NCBI RefSeq assembly: GCF_009711265.1
Contig: NZ_WMII01000005.1
Location: 174,426 to 238,425, forward strand
Length of the DNA stretch: 64,000 bases
Direction: 5' to 3'
Source of the DNA: Paracoccus shanxieyensis
Lineage (GTDB): Bacteria; Pseudomonadota; Alphaproteobacteria; Rhodobacterales; Rhodobacteraceae
Below the pieces are notes generated by a model that saw only the letters and a program-made list of their open reading frames with translations, searched no databases and was not told the origin of the DNA. Position 1 is the first letter of the stretch. Every line of letters starts with the position of its first letter. Below are positions 8,307-19,368 of this stretch, piece after piece. Made by a program: the position numbers and the translations under genes.

Positions 8307-9779
8307 TCAGCGATGGACCGAGCGTTCGGACCGCTTCCAGTCCTCCCATCCCGGCTGGCCCTGCATGAAGGCCTCGATCTGGTCGCGGTTCGCTTCCAGC
8401 CGGGGATCGTGGCGCAGATAGTGGCGGGTCTCGCGCGCGATCAGGCCCGACAGGATCAACAGGCCGATCAGGTTCGGAATGGCCATCAGCCCGTTCATCA
8501 CGTCCGAGAAGTTCCACACCACGCCCAGCTGCACCGTGCAGCCGAAATAGACCACCAGCGCGAACAGGATGCGGAAGGGCATGACGCCGCCGCGCCCGAC
8601 CAGCCGTTCGATATTGCGCTCGCCGTAATAGGCCCAGCCAAGGATCGTGGAATAGGCAAACAGCACCAGCCCCACGGTGACGATCCAGTGGCCCCATTGG
8701 CCGGGCAGCCCATGCGTGAAGGCCTGACCCGTCATGATCGCCGCCGAGATCTGTTCGCCCGTCGCCGGGTCTGTCTCTTGCCAGACGCCGGTGGTGACGA
8801 TGACCAGCCCGGTGCAGGTCACGACGATGATGGTGTCGATAAAGGTCTGCGTCATCGACACCAGCCCCTGCCGCACCGGATGCGTCGTCTGCGCCGAGGC
8901 CGCGGCGATGGCCGCCGAGCCCATGCCGGATTCGTTCGAGAAGATGCCGCGCGCCACGCCGTATTGCACCGCGATCATGATGGTCGAGCCCAGAAAGCCC
9001 CCGACAGCCGACGTGCCGGTGAACGCCTGCCCGAAGATCTGGCCAAAGGCCGCAGGCACGTCGGCGATATTGACGATCAGGATATACAGCGCGCCCAGCA
9101 CATAGAACAGGATCATCGCCGGCACGAAGCCCGCCGTGACCTTGCCGATGGATTTGATGCCGCCGACCAGCACCAGCAGCGTCATCGCCGCCAGCACCGC
9201 CCCCGTCGCCCATGTCGGCACGGCAAAGCTGCGTTCGAGGTTCGAGGCGATGGAATTGCCCTGCGTCATATTGCCGATGCCGAAGCAGGCGCAGACGGCG
9301 AAGACCGAAAAGGTCAGCGCCAGCACCTTGCCGAAGCCGCCGGGGATGCCGCGTTCAAGGTAATATTGCGGGCCGCCGGATTTCTCGCCTGCGGTGTCGG
9401 TGGTGCGGAAGCGCACGCCCAGAAACGCCTCGGAATATTTCGAGGCCATGCCCAGCAGCGCGGTCATCCACATCCAGAACAGCGCGCCGGGGCCGCCGAT
9501 GCCGATGGCGGTTGCCACGCCGACGATATTGCCGGTGCCGACGGTCGCGGCCATGGCCGTGGTCAGCGCCTGAAACTGCGAGATGTCGCCTTCCGCACCG
9601 TCATCCTGCCGCTTGATCAGCCCCAGCCGCAGCGCCGCGCCCAGCCGCAGGAACTGGATGCCGCCCAGCCGGATCGTCAGATAAATGCCCGTGCCCAGCA
9701 GCAGGGGGATCAGCAGAAACGGCCCCCATACGATCCCGCCGATGGTGCCCAACAGCTCTTCCAGACCGCTCAAATCCAT
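8307..9779 (-). CDS. Alanine/glycine:cation symporter (AGCS family)
   Basis: 490 residues, polytopic inner-membrane protein. Family-typical stretches include GTGNIVGVATAI in the first third, ASKYSEAFLGVRFR, and FSNESGMGSAAIAAA with the conserved GMGSAP-like loop. AGCS proteins import D/L-alanine or glycine with Na+ or H+. The start has a near-consensus ribosome site (GGAGGAAAA before ATG). The gene stands alone, with a divergent AtoE-like transporter on one side and the XRE-cupin regulator downstream. Which amino acid it prefers is not visible. Confidence 0.92.
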   Translation of the reverse strand: MDLSGLEELLGTIGGIVWGPFLLIPLLLGTGIYLTIRLGGIQFLRLGAALRLGLIKRQDDGAEGDISQFQALTTAMAATVGTGNIVGVATAIGIGGPGALFWMWMTALLGMASKYSEAFLGVRFRTTDTAGEKSGGPQYYLERGIPGGFGKVLALTFSVFAVCACFGIGNMTQGNSIASNLERSFAVPTWATGAVLAAMTLLVLVGGIKSIGKVTAGFVPAMILFYVLGALYILIVNIADVPAAFGQIFGQAFTGTSAVGGFLGSTIMIAVQYGVARGIFSNESGMGSAAIAAASAQTTHPVRQGLVSMTQTFIDTIIVVTCTGLVIVTTGVWQETDPATGEQISAAIMTGQAFTHGLPGQWGHWIVTVGLVLFAYSTILGWAYYGERNIERLVGRGGVMPFRILFALVVYFGCTVQLGVVWNFSDVMNGLMAIPNLIGLLILSGLIARETRHYLRHDPRLEANRDQIEAFMQGQPGWEDWKRSERSVHR

Positions 9780-9974
9780 TTTTCCTCCGCAGAAATGTCG
9801 ATTTTTGGGGATATGTCTGCGAGCCTGACCTTGTTTGTCAACCTTTCAGGGCGGCGGGTGCGGGGCCAGTGCCGGGCAGGTGCGCGCGCGGCCAGCCTGC
9901 GCGGTCTGGTCGATTTGCGGTTGAATCCCCGGCCAGCGCCCTCACACTTGGCCGCAACCGCGTGAGGAGGAAAC

Positions 9975-11282
9975 ATGCTGAACGTCATATCCCGGCCCCT
10001 GGTCCGGCTGGTCGACCGCTGGTTGCCCGACCCCTATATCTTCGTCGTCATCCTGACCCTTGTCGTCATGGTCGCAGCCATGGGCATCGAGGGACATTCG
10101 CCCATGGCCGTGGTCGGGATGTGGGGGACCGGGTTCTGGGAGCTTTTGTCCTTTGCCATGCAGATGCTGCTGGTGCTGGTCACCGGCTACATGATGGCAT
10201 CGACCCCGCTGGTGCGGCGCATTCTGGAGCGGCTGGCCGATCTGGCCCGCACGCCCGGCGCGGCGATCCTGCTGGTCAGTTTTGTGTCGCTGACGGCAAG
10301 CTGGATCAACTGGGGCTTCGGTCTGGTGGTCGGCGCGCTGTTTGCCAAGGCGCTGGCCCGCAAGGTGCGGGTGGATTACCGGCTGCTGGTCGCCTCGGCC
10401 TATTCGGGGTTCATCGTCTGGCATGGCGGTCTGGCAGGCTCGGTCCCGCTGGCGATTGCCACGGCCGGGCACCCGTTCGAGGGCGTGATCGGCGTCATCC
10501 CGACCGACCGCACGATCTTTGCCGCCTATAACCTGTTCATCGTCATCGCGCTGTTCATCGCCGTGCCGCTGGTCAACCGCATGATGATGCCGCGGCCCGG
10601 CGAAGAGGTGTTCGTCGATCCCGAAAAGCTGGCCGAGCCCGAACTGACCGACACCGCCGCCACCACCCCGGCCGAGCGGATGGAAAACAGCCGCGTTCTC
10701 AGCTGGCTGATCGGTGCTGCGGGACTGGCCTATCTGTTTCAGTATTTCGCCAATTCCGGCACGCTGACGCTGAATGTGGTGAATTTCCTGTTTCTGATCG
10801 TCGCCATCGTGCTGCACGGCACGCCGCGCCGCTTGCTGGCCAGCCTGAACGAAGGCGTCAAGGGCGGCGCGGGCATCGTGATCCAGTTCCCGTTCTATGC
10901 CGGGATCATGGCAATCATGCTGAATTCCGGTCTGGCCGAGACGATCTCGATCTGGCTGACCTCGTTTGCCACCCCGGACACCTTCGCCTTCTGGACCTTC
11001 ATGAGCGCGGGGCTGGTCAATTTCTTCGTGCCCTCGGGCGGCGGGCAATGGGCGATTCAGGCCCCGGTCATCCTGCCCGCCGCCGAGGCGCTGGGGGTCG
11101 ATGCCGCCCGTGCCGCCATGGCGGTCGCGTGGGGCGACAGCTGGACGAACATGGTGCAGCCGTTCTGGGCGCTGCCGATCCTTGGGATCGCGGGCCTGAA
11201 GGCGCGGGATATCATGGGGTTCTGCACGCTGCATCTGGTGCTGTCGGGCATCATCATCTCGATCGGGCTGACGTTCATCTAA
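9975..11282 (+). CDS. AtoE-type short-chain fatty acid transporter
   Basis: 435 residues, strongly hydrophobic throughout. It matches the AtoE/TIGR00366 short-chain fatty acid transporter family: LPDPYIFVVILT near the N-terminus, SLTASWINWGFGLVVGALFAK, and FFVPSGGGQWAIQAPV in the C-terminal third. The family is thought to take up acetoacetate, butyrate and similar acids. Start ATG 9975 follows a GAGGAGG ribosome site. It is monocistronic, divergent from the AGCS symporter and closed by a bidirectional terminator. The substrate is inferred only from the family. Confidence 0.88.
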   Translation: MLNVISRPLVRLVDRWLPDPYIFVVILTLVVMVAAMGIEGHSPMAVVGMWGTGFWELLSFAMQMLLVLVTGYMMASTPLVRRILERLADLARTPGAAILLVSFVSLTASWINWGFGLVVGALFAKALARKVRVDYRLLVASAYSGFIVWHGGLAGSVPLAIATAGHPFEGVIGVIPTDRTIFAAYNLFIVIALFIAVPLVNRMMMPRPGEEVFVDPEKLAEPELTDTAATTPAERMENSRVLSWLIGAAGLAYLFQYFANSGTLTLNVVNFLFLIVAIVLHGTPRRLLASLNEGVKGGAGIVIQFPFYAGIMAIMLNSGLAETISIWLTSFATPDTFAFWTFMSAGLVNFFVPSGGGQWAIQAPVILPAAEALGVDAARAAMAVAWGDSWTNMVQPFWALPILGIAGLKARDIMGFCTLHLVLSGIIISIGLTFI

Positions 11283-11306
11283 GGCGTGCCAGCCGCGAGG
11301 AATGTG

Positions 11307-11340
11307 GAAATGGGCGGATCGTCTCCGCCCATTTCGCTTT
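11307..11340. terminator. Bidirectional terminator between AtoE-like and BCCT genes
   Basis: Perfect 12-bp stem GAAATGGGCGGA / TCCGCCCATTTC with a 5-nt loop, followed by GCTTT on the plus strand. It lies between two convergent genes. Confidence 0.85.
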
Positions 11341-11351
11341 GGTCGAACGCC

Positions 11352-13016
11352 TTAGGAAAGCTGGCGCTTTTCGGCCATCAGGCCCTTCAGGATCGCCCAG
11401 CACGCGCCCAGAAGCACCAGCGTGAAGGGCAGCCCGGTCGAAACGGCCATGGCCTGCAAGGCCGCCAGCCCGCCCCCCAGCAGCAGCGCGATGGCCACAA
11501 GCCCTTCGAGGCTGCACCAGAAGACGCGCTGCGCCACCGGCGCATGGATCTTGCCGCCTGCGGCAATCGTGTCGATCACCAGCGAGCCGGAATCCGACGA
11601 GGTGACGAAGAACACGATGACCAGAACGATGCCGATGAAGCTGGAAATCGCGGTCAGCGGCAGTTGCGACAGCATCTGGAACAGTTGCAGCTCCAGCGCC
11701 GCGTCGGTGACGCCGGTGAAACCGGCCAGCGTCTCGGTAATCGCGGTGCCGCCGAAGGCCGTCATCCACAGGACCGAGATCAGCGAGGGCACGATCAGCA
11801 CGGCCATCAGGAATTGCCGCACCGTCCGGCCGCGCGAGACGCGGGCGATGAACATGCCGACAAACGGTGACCAGCTGATCCACCACGCCCAATAGAACGC
11901 CGTCCAGCCTTGGCGGAAGTTGTCGTCGTCGCGGCCAAAGGGGTTCGACAGCGGCACGATATGCGTGGCATATGCGCCCAGATTGCCGAAGAACCCGCTG
12001 AGGATCTGCCAGGTCGGCCCGGTGAAGATCACGAACAGCAGCAGCAGGACAGCCAGGATCATGTTGATCTCGGACAGGCGCTTGACGCCTTTTTCCACGC
12101 CCAGCACGACCGAGGCCATGGCAATGCCGGTGATGACCACGATCAGGATGATCTTGGCGGTCATCGCCGTGCTCCAGCCGAACAGGAAGTGGAACCCTGC
12201 CGAGGCCTGCTCGGCGCCGATCCCCAGCGAGGTGGCCAGCCCGAACAGCGTCGCCATCACCGCCAGCACGTCGACGACGTGACCCGGCCAGCCCCACACC
12301 CGGTCGCCCAGAATGGGATAGAAGACCGAGCGCAGCGTGAGCGGCAGACCCTTGTTATAGGCGAACAGTGCCAGCGCCAGCGCCACCACCGCATAGATCG
12401 CCCAAGGATGCAGGCCCCAGTGAAAGATCGTGGCGGCCATCGCCAGACGCCGCGCGCCCATATCGTCGCCAGCCGCCCCGTCCAATGGCGCCCAATCCGT
12501 GCGCACGCCGTTTTCGACCACCGGCCCGCCCAGTGCGGCGGTGAAATGGCCCAAGGGCTCGCTGACGCCATAGAACATCAGGCCGATGCCCATTCCGGCG
12601 GCAAACAGCATCGAAAACCAGCCGGTCAGGCTGAAATCCGGCGTGGCCTCGGGGCCGCCCAGACGGACCGAGCCCAGCGGCGACAGGATCAGGCCAAGGC
12701 ACAGCAGCACGAAGATGTTGCCCGCAATCAGGAAGAACCAGTCGAAATTGCCGGTGACCACATCGCGCAACCCGCTGAAGAACGGCCCCAGCGCCGAGGG
12801 AAACAGCAGCGTCGCCGCGGTAAAGATCACCACGGCGATGCCCGAGATCATGAAGACGGGATTGTGGATGTCGAAGGCGACGGGTTTCACGCCCTCGATA
12901 TTGTCCTGACCGACTTCGTAATCCGTCTGGATGATCTGCGTGGGGCCTTCGGGCGGCGGCAGGGCCTCGATGCCCGGATCGGCGGCGTTGGTGTCTGATG
13001 TGCTTGTCTGTGACAT
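11352..13016 (-). CDS. BCCT-family betaine/carnitine/choline transporter
   Basis: 554 residues from ATG 13016. About twelve membrane helices. The BCCT core is recognisable from FSLTGWFSMLFAAGMGIGLMF, the HWGLHPWAIYAV segment, and WTAFYWAWWISWSPFVGMF with the tryptophan-rich substrate box. These transporters import quaternary ammonium compounds using Na+ or H+, often for osmoprotection or as carbon and nitrogen source. Start 13016 has AAGGGA only 3 nt upstream; an ATG 15 nt earlier has no ribosome site. A single-gene unit. The about 40-residue charged N-terminus precedes the first helix, as is usual for the family. Confidence 0.92.
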   Translation of the reverse strand: MSQTSTSDTNAADPGIEALPPPEGPTQIIQTDYEVGQDNIEGVKPVAFDIHNPVFMISGIAVVIFTAATLLFPSALGPFFSGLRDVVTGNFDWFFLIAGNIFVLLCLGLILSPLGSVRLGGPEATPDFSLTGWFSMLFAAGMGIGLMFYGVSEPLGHFTAALGGPVVENGVRTDWAPLDGAAGDDMGARRLAMAATIFHWGLHPWAIYAVVALALALFAYNKGLPLTLRSVFYPILGDRVWGWPGHVVDVLAVMATLFGLATSLGIGAEQASAGFHFLFGWSTAMTAKIILIVVITGIAMASVVLGVEKGVKRLSEINMILAVLLLLFVIFTGPTWQILSGFFGNLGAYATHIVPLSNPFGRDDDNFRQGWTAFYWAWWISWSPFVGMFIARVSRGRTVRQFLMAVLIVPSLISVLWMTAFGGTAITETLAGFTGVTDAALELQLFQMLSQLPLTAISSFIGIVLVIVFFVTSSDSGSLVIDTIAAGGKIHAPVAQRVFWCSLEGLVAIALLLGGGLAALQAMAVSTGLPFTLVLLGACWAILKGLMAEKRQLS

Positions 13017-13199
13017 GCGTCCCTTTCTCATGAGTTTGATCGGGCGCCGAATGCTTCGACTCGGCGCAGTCGCGCCTGAACACAAGGGTTTCACGATTTC
13101 TTTACGAATGCCATCCGCAGCCAGCGAATAGGCGCGACATCGCGGCAGGATTGCCAGCATGGGGCCGGATAACGGGAACGCGGCGGCGGCCATGGCGAA

Positions 13200-13227
13200 G
13201 GGGCCGGCCCATAAGAAGGCCGGCCCC
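13200..13227 (-). terminator. Terminator after the MFS gene
   Basis: 10-bp stem GGGGCCGGCC / GGCCGGCCCC with an 8-nt loop, 27 nt after the stop of the MFS transporter. Only a short T stretch follows. Confidence 0.6.
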
Positions 13228-13253
13228 GGTTTCAGGTCGGTTCGGCTGTCAGG

Positions 13254-14570
13254 TCAGTCCAGCGCGCGGTTGCGCGATTCCACATCCACCATCCAGATCG
13301 CCCCGGCGGCGACCACCAGGAAGGTCGCAAGCATCGCCAGCGACAGCGTGAAATGCGAGGTCATGACCGGGGCCACGATCGAGGGCGCGAACAGCCCGCC
13401 AAAGCGTGCGATGGCCCCCGCCATGCCCATGCCGCTGGCGCGCAGGCCGGTGGGATAGACCTCGGGCGTGAAGGCATAGAGCGCCCCCCATGTGCCCAGC
13501 AGCGCAAAGCTCAGCAGCAGGCTAGAGCCGACGACGACAAAGGCGCTGGTGCCAAGGCTGTAAAGCAGGCAGCCAAAGGCGCTGAGGATCAGAAAGCCCA
13601 CCAGCGTCGGCTTGCGGCCCCATTTTTCAACCCCATAGGCGGCCAGCGCAAAGCCGGGAAGCTGCACGACGGCCAGCAGGATCAGGAAGACCTGACCGCG
13701 CATGAAGGCAAAGCCCTCGCCCGCCATCTTGATCGGCAGATAGACGAACACCCCGTAATAGGCGACCGAGATCAGCGCCCATGCGATGAGCAGACAGATT
13801 GAGCGACGGCGGACATCAGAGCCGAACAGGGCAAAGACAGATTTGCGCTCCATCACCTCGGGCGTCAGCGGCGCGATTTGGTTGGTCGAGCGGTTGACCT
13901 TGGCCACGCGCTGCAAGACGGCATGGGCCTCGGCGGATTTGCCGGTCTTGTTCAGGAAATGCGGCGATTCCGGGATGTAGAAGCGCAGCGCCACGCCGAT
14001 CAGCGCAGGCACGCCGGTGACGAAGAAGATGATCCGCCATGCGTCCGGCCCATAGGCGGCTGCGATCAGCGCCAGAACGGCCAGGAAGATCGTGCCGATG
14101 GCCCAGAAGGATTCCAGCAGCACCAGCCAGCGCCCGCGCCGCGATGCGGGCAGGAATTCGGCCATCATGGTGTAATCCACCGGCAGCGTGCCGCCGACGC
14201 CGATGCCGGTCAGAAAGCGCAGCACCAGAAGCCATTGCAGATCGGGCGCGAAGGCCGAGGCCACGCCGCAGATCGCGTCGATCACCACGGCGATCATCAG
14301 GACCGGACGCCGGCCGATCCGGTCGGCAAGGCGGCCGAACACGAAGGCGCCGATCAGCATCCCGGTAAAGAACAGCGTTCCGGTGGACAAAGCCTGCGGC
14401 ACGGTGATGCCGAAGGTCGCAGCGATGGACGGCGCGCTGAAGCCGATGGACAGCACCTGCATTGCATCGGCCAGCCAGACAAGGCCGAAGATGATGAACA
14501 GGCGATACTGGAATTTGCCGACGCCAGCGGCTTGGATGCCCTGTTCGACGGAGATTGTTGGAGATGACAT
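13254..14570 (-). CDS. MFS transporter, probable nicotinate uptake
   Basis: 438 residues with twelve predicted membrane helices. It shows the MFS motif between helices 2 and 3 (GRLADRIGRRPVLM) and the PESPHFL motif after helix 6 of the sugar-porter/SV2/NiaP-like branch. It is the last gene on the minus strand of the nicotinate cluster, downstream of nicC, so uptake of nicotinate or a hydroxylated derivative is the best guess. It could be counted as the functional equivalent of NicT or NiaP. I cannot decide between those from motifs, so I give no symbol. The 99-nt gap to nicC holds a strong hairpin, so it may have its own promoter. Confidence 0.8.
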   Translation of the reverse strand: MSSPTISVEQGIQAAGVGKFQYRLFIIFGLVWLADAMQVLSIGFSAPSIAATFGITVPQALSTGTLFFTGMLIGAFVFGRLADRIGRRPVLMIAVVIDAICGVASAFAPDLQWLLVLRFLTGIGVGGTLPVDYTMMAEFLPASRRGRWLVLLESFWAIGTIFLAVLALIAAAYGPDAWRIIFFVTGVPALIGVALRFYIPESPHFLNKTGKSAEAHAVLQRVAKVNRSTNQIAPLTPEVMERKSVFALFGSDVRRRSICLLIAWALISVAYYGVFVYLPIKMAGEGFAFMRGQVFLILLAVVQLPGFALAAYGVEKWGRKPTLVGFLILSAFGCLLYSLGTSAFVVVGSSLLLSFALLGTWGALYAFTPEVYPTGLRASGMGMAGAIARFGGLFAPSIVAPVMTSHFTLSLAMLATFLVVAAGAIWMVDVESRNRALD

Positions 14571-14633
14571 TATTTTCCCTGCTTATGCATCGTGTTACCC
14601 CGCCTCCCCGCGGGTCATGTGAGGCAGGCGGAC

Positions 14634-14662
14634 GCCCGGCTGCGATGCATCCACAGCCGGGC
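14634..14662 (-). terminator. Hairpin after nicC
   Basis: 9-bp stem GCCCGGCTG / CAGCCGGGC with an 11-nt loop, 8 nt after the nicC stop codon. It would separate nicC from the downstream transporter gene. Confidence 0.55.
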
Positions 14663-14669
14663 GGGAGTA

Positions 14670-15847
<1,178 letters not shown>

Positions 15848-15951
15848 CACCCAATTATGACCTGTCAGCATTTTTCTTGTCCGTTTGCGGGCATAATTTT
15901 CGCGGCAGATGAAGTTCTGGGCAGATGCGGCAACTGTTGCCACACAAGCAA

Positions 15952-18900
15952 TCACGGCCAGGCTGGCAGATCCGGGGCATAGCGCGCGCGCAGATAGTCG
16001 GTCAGCTCGCGCAACTGGCTGGCGTCCAGTTCCTGCGCGAATCCCGGCATGTCGCGCAGGTCCATATCCAGCGGAGCCTCGATCCCGTCGCGGATCACGG
16101 TCATCAGCCCGTCGCGCATGGGCGCGCGGATGGCCGCCGATTGCGTCAGATCGACCTGCGCCGCTGTGACCGCGCCCGGCAGGCCCGGCGCATGGCAGCT
16201 TGCGCAGGCGGCGCGGAACGTGGCCGCGCCCGGACCGGGCGGCACATCCGCTGGCGTCACCGCGCGCAGCGGGGCCGGGGTCACCAGCGATGCCAGATAG
16301 ACCGACATGGCGCGCAGGTCCTGATCGGGAACGCCTTGCAGGCTGTGGACCACTTCGGCCATCGGACCCGAGGCGCTGGCGATGCCCGGTGCGTGGCCGT
16401 TGCGCAGATAGGTATAAAGGCTGTCCTGATCCCAACCGCGCGATCCCGCAGCCACCCCCGACAGCGCCGGGGCCCACCAATCGTCGATCAGCGCACCGCC
16501 ATAGGCATCCCGGCCCGATTTCTCGGCACCCATCAGGTTGCGGGGCGTGTGGCAGGCGCTGCAATGGCCCGCCGCCTCGACCAGATAGCGGCCGCGGTTC
16601 CAGTCCGCCGATTGCGCCGGATCGTTTTGCAGGGGCTTCGGGTCGTGAAACATCAGGTTCCACGCGGCATTCACCGGACGCAGGTTCGTCGGCGCCAGCA
16701 TGGTCGAACGGGGCGTTTCGGACGCTACAGCAGGCAGCGTCTGCAGATAGGCGTAAAGCGCATACATGTCGCCATCGTCGATCTTGGCGAAGGCGGTATA
16801 GGGGAATGCGGGATACAGGTTCTTGCCGTCCCGGCTGATGCCGTGGCGCATCGCGCGTTCAAACGCGGCAAAGGACCAGTTGCCCAGACCCGTTTCGGGA
16901 TCGGGCGTCAGGTTGGTGGTATAGACCGTGCCGAAGGGCGTCTGCATGCCGCGCCCGCCCGCATTGGCCAGCCCGCCCTCGGCCGTGTGGCAGACGGCGC
17001 AATCGCCGACCGCAAAGACCTGCCGTCCGCGTTCGATGGTGTCGGCGGAAAAGACACTGGCGGCGGGGGCGCGCTGCGCGGGGATCGCCGAGTGGATCGG
17101 CAGCGCGATGGCCCCCAGCGTCAACGCGCCGGTGACGGCGGCAATCGCGCGGGTCAGCGGGTGCGTGGCCAGGGCGCGGCGCATCCGTGCGACGGGACCG
17201 GGCAGCGCGGTGGGCGCAGGGGGCTGGATGCCAAGCGCCGCGCGGACCTTTTGCGGCGTAAAGGGCGCCTCGCGCAGCCGCACGCCGGTCGCGTCAAAGA
17301 TCGCATTGGCAATGGCCGCCGCCGCCGGAACCGCCGCACTTTCGCCGACGCCAAGCGCCGGGCTGCCGGGGCGTTCGATCAGCATGGTCTCGATCCGGGG
17401 CGCTTCATCGAAGGTCTGGATGGGATAGCCCGCCCAGCTTTTCGGCGTGGGCACGATGGCGTTGAACGTCACCTCTTCGCGCAGGGCGCGGCTGGCGGTC
17501 TGGATGACATTGCCGTGGATCTGCGCGCGCACGCCATCGGGATTGATGACCAGCCCCTGATCCTGCCCGACAAAGACCCGCGTCAGCGTGACCTCGCCCG
17601 TCTCCAGATCGACGGTGACATCGCAGACCCATGCGGCCGAGGCTGCGGCCTTGCCGGGGAACGTGCCATGCACATAGGTGGCGAAGGCAAAGCCCTGACC
17701 ATAGGCCATCCGCCCCTCGCACCGGAAACGCGGGCCGCTGCGTTCGGCCCAGCCACCCGCTTCGGCGGTGCGGCGCACCAGATCGGCCTCGTTCGGGTCG
17801 TCCAGATGGCGGATGCGGAAGGCGACCGGATCCTCGCCCGCCTCATGCGCCAGTTCGTCCATGAAGCTTTCATGGGCAAAGGTATTGGGCAGGGCCGAGA
17901 CGCCGCGCATCCATGCCGCCCGCACCACCGGGGCCATGTCATGCACGGTGATGCGCTTGTTCGGCACCCGATAGGGCGGGATGATCGTGCGGTCGCCCAT
18001 ATCCGATGGGCGCGGCTCGGGCGAGATGCGCCCGGTCAGCAGCAGTGCCAGATTGGGCCCCCGGTTCGAGGGATACCATGTGTCGATGGCATAGGCGCCG
18101 ATATCGCCGTCCGGGCCGATGCCGCCCTCGACCTCCATCAGCTGCGCGGCCCCCTTGGGTTCCCACAGATGTTCCTGCGCGCGGGTCAGTTGCACGCGGA
18201 CCGGGCGGCCCACCGCTTTGGACATCAGCAGCGCATCGCCGCAGACATCGTCGGCGCAGTTGCGGCCATAGCAACCCGCGGCCTGCAGGCGCCGCACCTC
18301 GATCTGCGGCGGCTCCAGCTGCATCAGCACCGCCAGATCGCCGCGCAGCATATGCGGGTTCTGCGTGCCGCTCCAGACCACGGGGCGGCCGTCGTTCCAG
18401 TCGGCCACCGCGCAGGACGGCCCGATCGAGCCATGTTCGTGATAGGGCCACAGATAGGTGCGCGACAGCCGGATGCCGCAGGCGGCAATGCCCCGGTCGA
18501 AATCGCCCGACCCGTCCAGCAGGCGCGAGCTTGAGGGCTGCGCCTTCAGGCTGTGGTGCAGATCGGACATGTCGGGCAGCGGCGGCGGGATGCGCCAATG
18601 GGCGATCAGCGCCTCGGCGATGTCGCGCGCCTGCGGTGCGGTTTCGGCGACGACGCCCAGAAAATCGCCCTCGCGCACGATGGCGATCAGGCCGGGCATA
18701 TCTGCAACCGAGGATTCGTCCACCGCAACAAGGCTTTGGCCCACGAAATCGCCGCTGTCGCGCCCGGAATAGGGCGGGCGGACGACATGGCCGTGCAGCA
18801 TGCCGTCCAGCCGGAAATCCTGGATATAGCCAAAGGCGCCCGTCACCTTCTGCGGCAGGTCGCGCCGCCCGACCGGCTGGCCGACGATGCGGTAATCGGC

Positions 18901-19368
18901 GGGGTTCTTGACCGGCACCTCGGGGTCCAGCCGCATGGCCAGATCCAGACCCGCGATCAGTTCGCCGTAATCCTTGCCCACGCCCTCGGCGCTGATGCGG
19001 CCTTGGTCGATCTGCAATTCGGCGACCGGCGTGTTCAGCCGCTGCGAGGCCGCGCCCAGCAGAAACGCCCGCAGCTGCGCCGCCGCAATGCGCAAGGGCA
19101 CGGCAGCGATCTGGATCGTCTCGGAGGCGATGGTCGCGCCCTGATCGGGCGTGCGCGCGGTGTCGCCCAGCACGATCCGCACGCGGTCCAGCGGCAGATC
19201 CAGCTCTTCGGCCACGATCTGCGCCAGCGCGGTTTCGATGCCGGTGCCCAGATCGACATGGCCGTTGAAGCCCGTGGCGATGCCGGTTTCGTCCATATGC
19301 AGAAAGCTGACCCGCCCGTCCGGCAGGTCGTCATAGACCGACACAAGGCCCGGAAGCACATCAGTCAT
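15952..19368 (-). CDS. nicB: Nicotinate hydroxylase large subunit with three C-terminal cytochrome c domains
   Basis: 1138 residues. The first about 740 residues are a molybdopterin-binding domain of the xanthine dehydrogenase/isoquinoline oxidoreductase type (HVDLGTGIETALAQIVAEE near the start, VGESAAVPAAAAIANAI near 675). The C-terminal part carries three heme c sites: CAVCH (790-794), CSACH (936-940) and CASCH (1055-1059). This fusion is the known NicB architecture: with NicA it hydroxylates nicotinate at C6, and the cytochromes pass electrons to the respiratory chain instead of NAD. It overlaps nicA by 8 nt. Molybdenum cofactor insertion probably needs the XdhC-like protein at 21116-22135. 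Confidence 0.95.
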   Translation of the reverse strand: MTDVLPGLVSVYDDLPDGRVSFLHMDETGIATGFNGHVDLGTGIETALAQIVAEELDLPLDRVRIVLGDTARTPDQGATIASETIQIAAVPLRIAAAQLRAFLLGAASQRLNTPVAELQIDQGRISAEGVGKDYGELIAGLDLAMRLDPEVPVKNPADYRIVGQPVGRRDLPQKVTGAFGYIQDFRLDGMLHGHVVRPPYSGRDSGDFVGQSLVAVDESSVADMPGLIAIVREGDFLGVVAETAPQARDIAEALIAHWRIPPPLPDMSDLHHSLKAQPSSSRLLDGSGDFDRGIAACGIRLSRTYLWPYHEHGSIGPSCAVADWNDGRPVVWSGTQNPHMLRGDLAVLMQLEPPQIEVRRLQAAGCYGRNCADDVCGDALLMSKAVGRPVRVQLTRAQEHLWEPKGAAQLMEVEGGIGPDGDIGAYAIDTWYPSNRGPNLALLLTGRISPEPRPSDMGDRTIIPPYRVPNKRITVHDMAPVVRAAWMRGVSALPNTFAHESFMDELAHEAGEDPVAFRIRHLDDPNEADLVRRTAEAGGWAERSGPRFRCEGRMAYGQGFAFATYVHGTFPGKAAASAAWVCDVTVDLETGEVTLTRVFVGQDQGLVINPDGVRAQIHGNVIQTASRALREEVTFNAIVPTPKSWAGYPIQTFDEAPRIETMLIERPGSPALGVGESAAVPAAAAIANAIFDATGVRLREAPFTPQKVRAALGIQPPAPTALPGPVARMRRALATHPLTRAIAAVTGALTLGAIALPIHSAIPAQRAPAASVFSADTIERGRQVFAVGDCAVCHTAEGGLANAGGRGMQTPFGTVYTTNLTPDPETGLGNWSFAAFERAMRHGISRDGKNLYPAFPYTAFAKIDDGDMYALYAYLQTLPAVASETPRSTMLAPTNLRPVNAAWNLMFHDPKPLQNDPAQSADWNRGRYLVEAAGHCSACHTPRNLMGAEKSGRDAYGGALIDDWWAPALSGVAAGSRGWDQDSLYTYLRNGHAPGIASASGPMAEVVHSLQGVPDQDLRAMSVYLASLVTPAPLRAVTPADVPPGPGAATFRAACASCHAPGLPGAVTAAQVDLTQSAAIRAPMRDGLMTVIRDGIEAPLDMDLRDMPGFAQELDASQLRELTDYLRARYAPDLPAWP